This document shows, piece after piece, positions 44,701 through 48,047 of a DNA stretch of 48,047 nucleotides (position 1 is the stretch's first letter; each line of letters opens with the position of its first letter). Source of the stretch: Microbulbifer okhotskensis (GTDB lineage Bacteria; Pseudomonadota; Gammaproteobacteria; Pseudomonadales; Cellvibrionaceae); NCBI RefSeq assembly GCF_023895975.1, contig NZ_JALBWM010000027.1:1-48047 (forward strand), read 5' to 3'. A program made the translations under genes and the position numbers. The notes under the pieces were generated by a model. It was not told where the DNA came from and made no database searches. It worked only from the letters and a program-made list of their open reading frames with translations.

Positions 44701-46904
44701 TGGATGCTTTTGGTGCGGAGTCCGGAACCATCGCCGGGCGCGACGAATATCGTGGCACCGGGGGGTCCTTGTATTACCTCCGTCACCAGGATATTTCCAG
44801 CGGTTCTGAAAGTTTACGTGTAGAAGTTCGGGATAAAGATTCCGGGCTGGTGCTTGCGGTTAAAACTCTCACAGCGGTTGTCGATTACGATATCGACTAT
44901 ATCCAAGGACGTATCCTACTCAACAGTCCGCTATCAGCCCTGGCCAACGATAACCTGTTAATTCAGGATGGCGCCTACAATGGCAACCCGCAGTATTTGG
45001 TGACGCGCTACGAGTACACCCCGGGTTTTGAGGAAATGGATACCCTGGCATTCGGCGGTCGCGCGCACTACTGGTTTGGTGACCACGTAAAATTGGGGGT
45101 CAGCAGCACCCAGCAGGATGAAGATGACCATGAAAGTTCCCTGCAAGGTATTGATCTAACTCTGCGTAAAAGTGCCGGCAGCTGGGTAAAAATTGAAGTG
45201 GCGGATAGTGAGGGAACTAACCTCGACAGCGTCAGCTCGCTGGACGGTGGCTATACCTTCGATGAGGGAGAAATCCTGGATTCCGTGGTGGCAGCGGGTG
45301 CGACGAAAGTGGAGGGCAGTCTGCAGCTGGGGGACTTCTTCGATAGCCTGCGCGGTTCGGGTAACTTCTATCATCAGGAGCGCGAAGCCGGCTTCTCCGG
45401 TCCCGGCCAGTTTGTCCAAGAGGATACCACCCAATATGGGATCGGCATCAACCTGCCTATCGGCGAGCGTTTTGATGCAGGAATTAAATCGGATAGCAAA
45501 GAGCGGGAAGCCAGCTTACAAACCCGTTCACTGGATGTGATGCTAGGGTATCGCATCAACGAGCAATGGCGTATTACCTCAGCGGTACGCAACGACAGCC
45601 GCGAGGATGAATCCGAAGTTGTTGCAGCGACCCAAACGGAAGGGGATCGCACCGATATGGCAGTTGAAGCCAGCTATGACTCGGGCGAGAGTTGGAGTGT
45701 GTTTGGCTTTGTACAAAACACCCTGGAAGTGACTGGTACGCGCGAAGAAAATAATCGTATCGGTCTCGGTGGTACCTACCGAGTGAGTGAACGGCTGATG
45801 ATGGACAGTGAGGTCTCCGGTGGTGACACTGGCACAGCCGCACGCCTCGGCACCGATTATCTGGTCACCGATAGAACCAGCCTGTACACGAATTACACCC
45901 TGGATAACGAGCGCAGTGATACCGGTGTCCGCGCGCGCAAAGGTAATATGAGCACCGGTTTCCGCAGCCGTTACTCTGATACCCTGAACATTTACGGTGA
46001 GGAGCGCTACAGTCACGGCGATGTTTCCACTGGCCTGACCCACGCCCTGGGTATGGATCTGGCCCCGAATGACCGCTGGACCTACGGCACCACCCTTGAA
46101 GCGGGCACACTCGAAGACCCAGATACTGGTGCCAAGACCGAACGCAACGCCATGGGCTTCAGTATGGGGTATGGCGAGGATGCGATTCGTCTGGCTTCAG
46201 CGCTGGAATACCGAACAGACATTATGGAAACGGTATCTGAAGAAAATACCGTAACGGAATCCGAACGGGATACCTGGTTATTAAAAAATACACTCAGTTA
46301 TCAGTTCAATCCCAACTGGCGTTTGGTGGGTAAATTTAATTACTCCGACAGCAAGAGCTCCCAGGGCGAGTTTTACGATGGCAAGTTTACTGAAGCGGTG
46401 ATGGGTTATGCCTATCGCCCGATAAAGCACGATCGCCTGAATGCGCTGATGAAATACACCTATTTCTATAACGTGCCCACCCAGAATCAGGTCACGGTTG
46501 AGAATACTTCCACCGAGTTTATCCAGAAGAGCCATATTTTTTCTGTGGATGCCAGTTACGATATCAATCAGCAGTGGACCCTGGGCGGAAAATACGCCTA
46601 CCGCCTGGGTCAGCTGAGCCTGGATACGGAAGATCCGGAGTTTTTCGATAGCCGCGCCAGTCTTTACGTACTGCGCGCCGACTGGCATTTTATAAAACGT
46701 TGGGATTTACTGTTCGAAGCCCGCATGCTCGACCTTCCCGACGCCCAGGACAGCAAAAGCGGCGCACTGATTGGCCTCTATCGCCACGTCGGCGATCACA
46801 TGAAGCTGGGGGTGGGCTACAACTTTACCGACTTCTCCGATGATCTCACCCAGCTGGACTATGACAGTCATGGGGTGTTTATTAATATTATTGGGAAGTT
46901 GTAA
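41709..46904 (+). CDS. Triple-OmpA-domain protein with C-terminal beta-barrel
   Basis: A 1731-residue envelope protein. The long signal region (cleavage near P-V-Q-A-Q-E, residues 43-48) precedes three OmpA-like domains at about 112-237 (G-H-T-D, N-R-R-V), 255-400 (G-H-T-D near 322, N-R-R-V) and 418-560. In the third, the motif is G-Y-S-D and N-R-R-V is replaced by D-S-A-R-V, so its peptidoglycan binding may be lost. Residues 560-850 look like Ig-type beta domains. From about 850 to the end, alternating hydrophobic/polar strands rich in Tyr and Gly predict a large outer-membrane beta-barrel. The start overlaps the stop of the giant DUF11 gene (TAATG), so the two are made together. The barrel could anchor or export the giant protein while the OmpA domains hold the cell wall. 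No known family covers the whole chain. Confidence 0.83.
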   Translation: MSFATRNKKARSSAKKSMGKIARTFPRREHCLATAIALALTLPVQAQEVGAQPEETSWWQVWQNIPGLAPGINEPHTEFEEQSIGNNTEGMLLRAPSHQWLQDASHFVAPLDPIVQEDFIDPLTFYAVEDEISQDTVEILRQALNELGKTPNFKLHFIGHTDSDPMSKELVADFASKEEFTLARAQFVADFLQQALEIPEQMIAVEGRGDVEPNADNITTAGREENRRVQVKVTYDALDKEAMADRARAEALLLNRVKVCRQEAVCRLTYTAGSEQRARLKNLVTPLRMGVGQTDLPEAFIRRIREVRNNLADKNNLVMHFVGHTDAGPLDVDESPEAQQQAYLEQSHGEALRVALAVRNAFGLADAMVTSSGKGASQPIAANDTPKGRALNRRVEVEFWYDDPLEMAAEGVQACPEAAAAETITIAYESAGGVISPIRFDNGDPIISQAQLVQIRAAMVEITSKANVRLSFVGYSDNQRMERREAMVYGDDVGLSGARARRVMEQVQELLKLEDRQVEFEGRGYVQSNDVVSNGFVQLDSARVEVQVLYDELAILTESDRLKIERINREAIANNPYALNLMRITVDGSPEYDPYKNSADLQRCTDVALQNANIQFRFDNKKMQPRLNVTAWPNTIRYADNPDTDIADNLVLFSRYTNYPSFIHSAEVRLFEEGQSLRDKPLAIVPLDLSGKGEWLAEFTQFQAPLKKLHYVLRVYDKKGRYDETDEQTLWLVDNIESPVEDVDVARELLVGYGENRLAQRNIPLDGNSVLVNGAQVPAGHTVWLAGNPVPVDSKGQFIAEQIFAPGMHTVEVAILDDQGDGELFLRDLEFAKSDWFTVGIADLTIGYDKTNGPAARVTGDETHYDNSVSYDGRLAFYTNGGFGEGWRLSASADTEEGPVEDLFSNFMEKSPDALFRRLDSDLYYPTFGDDSTVVEDAPTSGKFYVKLSKYDDYGLWGNFKANYTDNELAQIDRALYGATGHFEADAMTSFGEKRFQLDAFGAESGTIAGRDEYRGTGGSLYYLRHQDISSGSESLRVEVRDKDSGLVLAVKTLTAVVDYDIDYIQGRILLNSPLSALANDNLLIQDGAYNGNPQYLVTRYEYTPGFEEMDTLAFGGRAHYWFGDHVKLGVSSTQQDEDDHESSLQGIDLTLRKSAGSWVKIEVADSEGTNLDSVSSLDGGYTFDEGEILDSVVAAGATKVEGSLQLGDFFDSLRGSGNFYHQEREAGFSGPGQFVQEDTTQYGIGINLPIGERFDAGIKSDSKEREASLQTRSLDVMLGYRINEQWRITSAVRNDSREDESEVVAATQTEGDRTDMAVEASYDSGESWSVFGFVQNTLEVTGTREENNRIGLGGTYRVSERLMMDSEVSGGDTGTAARLGTDYLVTDRTSLYTNYTLDNERSDTGVRARKGNMSTGFRSRYSDTLNIYGEERYSHGDVSTGLTHALGMDLAPNDRWTYGTTLEAGTLEDPDTGAKTERNAMGFSMGYGEDAIRLASALEYRTDIMETVSEENTVTESERDTWLLKNTLSYQFNPNWRLVGKFNYSDSKSSQGEFYDGKFTEAVMGYAYRPIKHDRLNALMKYTYFYNVPTQNQVTVENTSTEFIQKSHIFSVDASYDINQQWTLGGKYAYRLGQLSLDTEDPEFFDSRASLYVLRADWHFIKRWDLLFEARMLDLPDAQDSKSGALIGLYRHVGDHMKLGVGYNFTDFSDDLTQLDYDSHGVFINIIGKL

Positions 46905-46909
46905 TGGTT

Positions 46910-46931
46910 AGGTCCGGCGAGAGCAGGGCCT
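46910..46931 (+). terminator. Possible terminator after the OmpA-barrel gene
   Basis: AGGTCC (46910-46915) pairs with GGGCCT (46926-46931), one wobble pair, followed by TTTTCC, just past the stop of the OmpA-barrel gene. The stem is short, so confidence is modest. Nothing else is seen up to the IS relic at 47175. Confidence 0.45.
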
Positions 46932-47174
46932 TTTCCTGGTGTTGGTCTTATTGGTAAATGGTCGACTGTCTAGTTCTGCCTGGTATTACTTTTGTAAAAT
47001 TCTAACGGGAGCTTGTAGCCTATTATGTTGGTAATCTAGGTTGTGATCGCAGTAACTGGAAATATATTGACAGATAAATACGGTGATGGAAGACCATGAT
47101 CAGTTACCCCATGCACATATTTCATTACAATAGGACGAAAGAGGTAAGCAGAGTAACTTACAGCGCCTAACCAT

Positions 47175-47567
47175 CAACACTTCGGACAGTTTCATGCAGC
47201 TATAGCCCCATAGTCACTGTACTGCTCGTAAATACGGGCAACTTTTCCGCAGCTCAGGTCAAGATCTAACTCGTCAAAAAGTCTATCCATATTTCTACGA
47301 GACCAACGACGAAAGCGTTTCTCGCTAGCAGAGCTGTATCGCTCCCTGTTCAGATAGGTTGCTTTCCCTTGAGAAGCTATCAAGATTGAAAATAAGATGA
47401 GTATGAATTTTATTTGTGGCCTTTTAATGTTGGATATTTGAACGAAAGCAGTTTTCACCACATTTGCCATGGGCAGGTATTGTGTTAATTTTATATGAGA
47501 ACCTTATTTTTTCAGAATTTGTCCTTGGTTCCTGTCTGTTTCCCCCTTAAATCTGTCCGAAGTGTTG
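47175..47567 (-). mobile_element. Internally deleted insertion sequence (393 bp)
   Basis: The element is bounded by perfect 15-bp inverted repeats, CAACACTTCGGACAG at 47175-47189 and CTGTCCGAAGTGTTG at 47553-47567. Inside, only the last 50 or so codons of a transposase remain, on the minus strand, ending next to the left repeat exactly as in the decayed copy at 3.5 kb. It can no longer encode transposase but keeps both ends, so it could be moved in trans by an intact relative. No target duplication was evident. A further copy begins at 47994. Confidence 0.82.
47192..47344 (-). pseudogene. C-terminal transposase remnant inside the IS relic
   Basis: The segment reads S-A-S-E-K-R-F-R-R-W, M-D-R-L-F-D-E-L-D-L-D-L and Y-S-D-Y-G-A-I-A-A before the stop. 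It matches the C-terminus of the decayed transposase at 2816-3518 (F-F-N-E-L-E-L-D-L) and the common Y-G-A-I-A-A ending of this transposase type. The open frame continues upstream to an ATG at 47470 through a hydrophobic stretch that is not transposase-like. That upstream part is probably a deletion junction or internal IS sequence rather than a real gene. Confidence 0.75.
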
Positions 47568-47719
47568 TCAGGTATAAATACCCAGAAATATCACAGGCTC
47601 CAGATTTTCTGCGGAAGATGTTTTAATAGATTAGCAGGATTTTTTGTATTGCTAATATCCCCCATAACTAGCAAGTATTTTTTATCTGCAAATTTAGGCA
47701 TGCTACTCTTCACCCATTA

Positions 47720-47737
47720 AGCCCGCAGGAGCGGGCT
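47720..47737. terminator. Strong hairpin, terminator of the truncated gene to the right
   Basis: A perfect 7-bp GC-rich stem AGCCCGC / GCGGGCT with an AGGA loop lies just beyond the stop (47762) of the truncated minus-strand gene. On the minus strand it is followed by TTAATG. Its placement fits the terminator of that gene, though the T tract is short. Confidence 0.55.
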
Positions 47738-47761
47738 CTGAAAACTGTTCCCACAAATGAA

Positions 47762-47993
47762 TTAGACGCATTGTGATTCGAGGGCTGCCATTGTTCTTGG
47801 TGGCTGGCTTTCCTGCTTGCAAGGCTTGTCTTCGACTAGGCATTTATCAATAACGCGATAAATTTTTCCACTGTCAGTTGTTTTATCGAATATCTGTATC
47901 CAGTATACAAACAGTTCGTTTTGGGCGATTCGTTTTGCGTGTTTAAGCGCGTCCTCTTCAGTGTAGAATGATTTCTTAAAATCTTTTATACCA
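47762..47993 (-). pseudogene. Small gene truncated at its 5' end by an IS copy
   Basis: An open frame without a start codon reads from the IS boundary to a TAA at 47762-47764, about 76 residues. It includes K-D-F-K-K-S-F-Y-T-E-E-D-A-L-K-H-A-K-R, then L-F-V-Y-W-I-Q-I-F-D-K and a Cys-containing tail. Codons look normal (a regular amphipathic start followed by beta-like segments), and a hairpin follows the stop, so it was probably a real small protein. The IS inverted repeat begins at 47994, and no in-frame start lies between, so the start and promoter were lost. The family is not recognised. Confidence 0.5.
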
Positions 47994-48047
47994 CAACACT
48001 TCGGACAGTTTCATACAGCTATAGCCCCATAGTCACTGTACTGCTCG
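47994..48047 (-). mobile_element. Left end of a second IS copy, cut by the window edge
   Basis: CAACACTTCGGACAG at 47994-48008 and the following bases match 47175-47228 with one difference (A for G at the eleventh base region, in TTTCATACAG against TTTCATGCAG). This includes the coding end of the transposase on the minus strand. The rest lies outside the window, so whether this copy is complete is unknown. Confidence 0.8.

Noticed and set aside
47192..47470. A 92-residue protein-coding gene
   Set aside because: Its C-terminal half is the end of a transposase and it lies within the inverted repeats of the IS relic. The N-terminal half looks like a deletion junction or non-coding IS sequence.
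1..48047. CRISPR arrays, tRNA and rRNA genes, prophage
   Set aside because: No regularly spaced repeats, cloverleaf candidates, rRNA-like blocks or phage structural genes were found on reading through both strands.

Overview
The window looks like chromosome of a marine gammaproteobacterium, probably of the Cellvibrionales or a Microbulbifer-like lineage. This is an inference from gene content and protein style (AhpC/AhpF, ExoD, DUF2157/GDYXXLXY pair, an ExbB/ExbD/TonB-like envelope machine, very large DUF11 and OmpA proteins), not from a marker gene. No rRNA, tRNA or CRISPR array was seen.

Region 1 (1-3.5 kb): a glutathione S-transferase on the minus strand, a stand-alone Gfo/Idh/MocA dehydrogenase, a broken third copy of ahpC, and a decayed IS transposase that abuts the break. 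Region 2 (3.5-11.5 kb): a peroxide-defence pair ahpC-ahpF, then a long leader that folds into a candidate structured RNA. Next comes a 1123-residue fusion (dehydrogenase-like / sugar phosphate cyclase of the 2-epi-5-epi-valiolone synthase type / dehydrogenase), translationally coupled to an MFS transporter, followed by a second, about 96% identical ahpC. The cyclase-transporter cassette therefore lies between two direct ahpC copies. The C-terminal third of the fusion is a close paralogue of the stand-alone dehydrogenase, so the genes plausibly form one uncharacterised cyclitol (C7 sugar-derived) pathway with export.

Region 3 (11.7-18.0 kb) is ordinary: a DUF2157-GDYXXLXY-CPBP protease membrane group, ExoD, an NAD(P)-binding protein, a DUF4174 secreted protein and a DHA2-type MFS exporter.

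Region 4 (18.3-46.9 kb) is one long plus-strand block. It encodes a secreted coiled-coil protein, two large TPR proteins, a small TPR lipoprotein, a small secreted protein, ExbB/TolQ-like, two ExbD/TolR-like proteins and a TonB/AgmX-like coupling protein. A hairpin then separates a 4348-residue secreted DUF11-repeat protein and a 1731-residue protein with three OmpA-like domains and a predicted beta-barrel. The first nine genes resemble the core of the Myxococcus Agl-Glt proton-motive-force machine. The inference is a proton-driven trans-envelope apparatus that acts on, or is anchored by, the giant protein and the OmpA/barrel protein.

Region 5 (46.9-48.0 kb): an internally deleted 393-bp relic of the same IS type seen at 3.5 kb, with perfect 15-bp inverted ends, then a truncated small gene cut by the start of a second IS copy that runs off the window.
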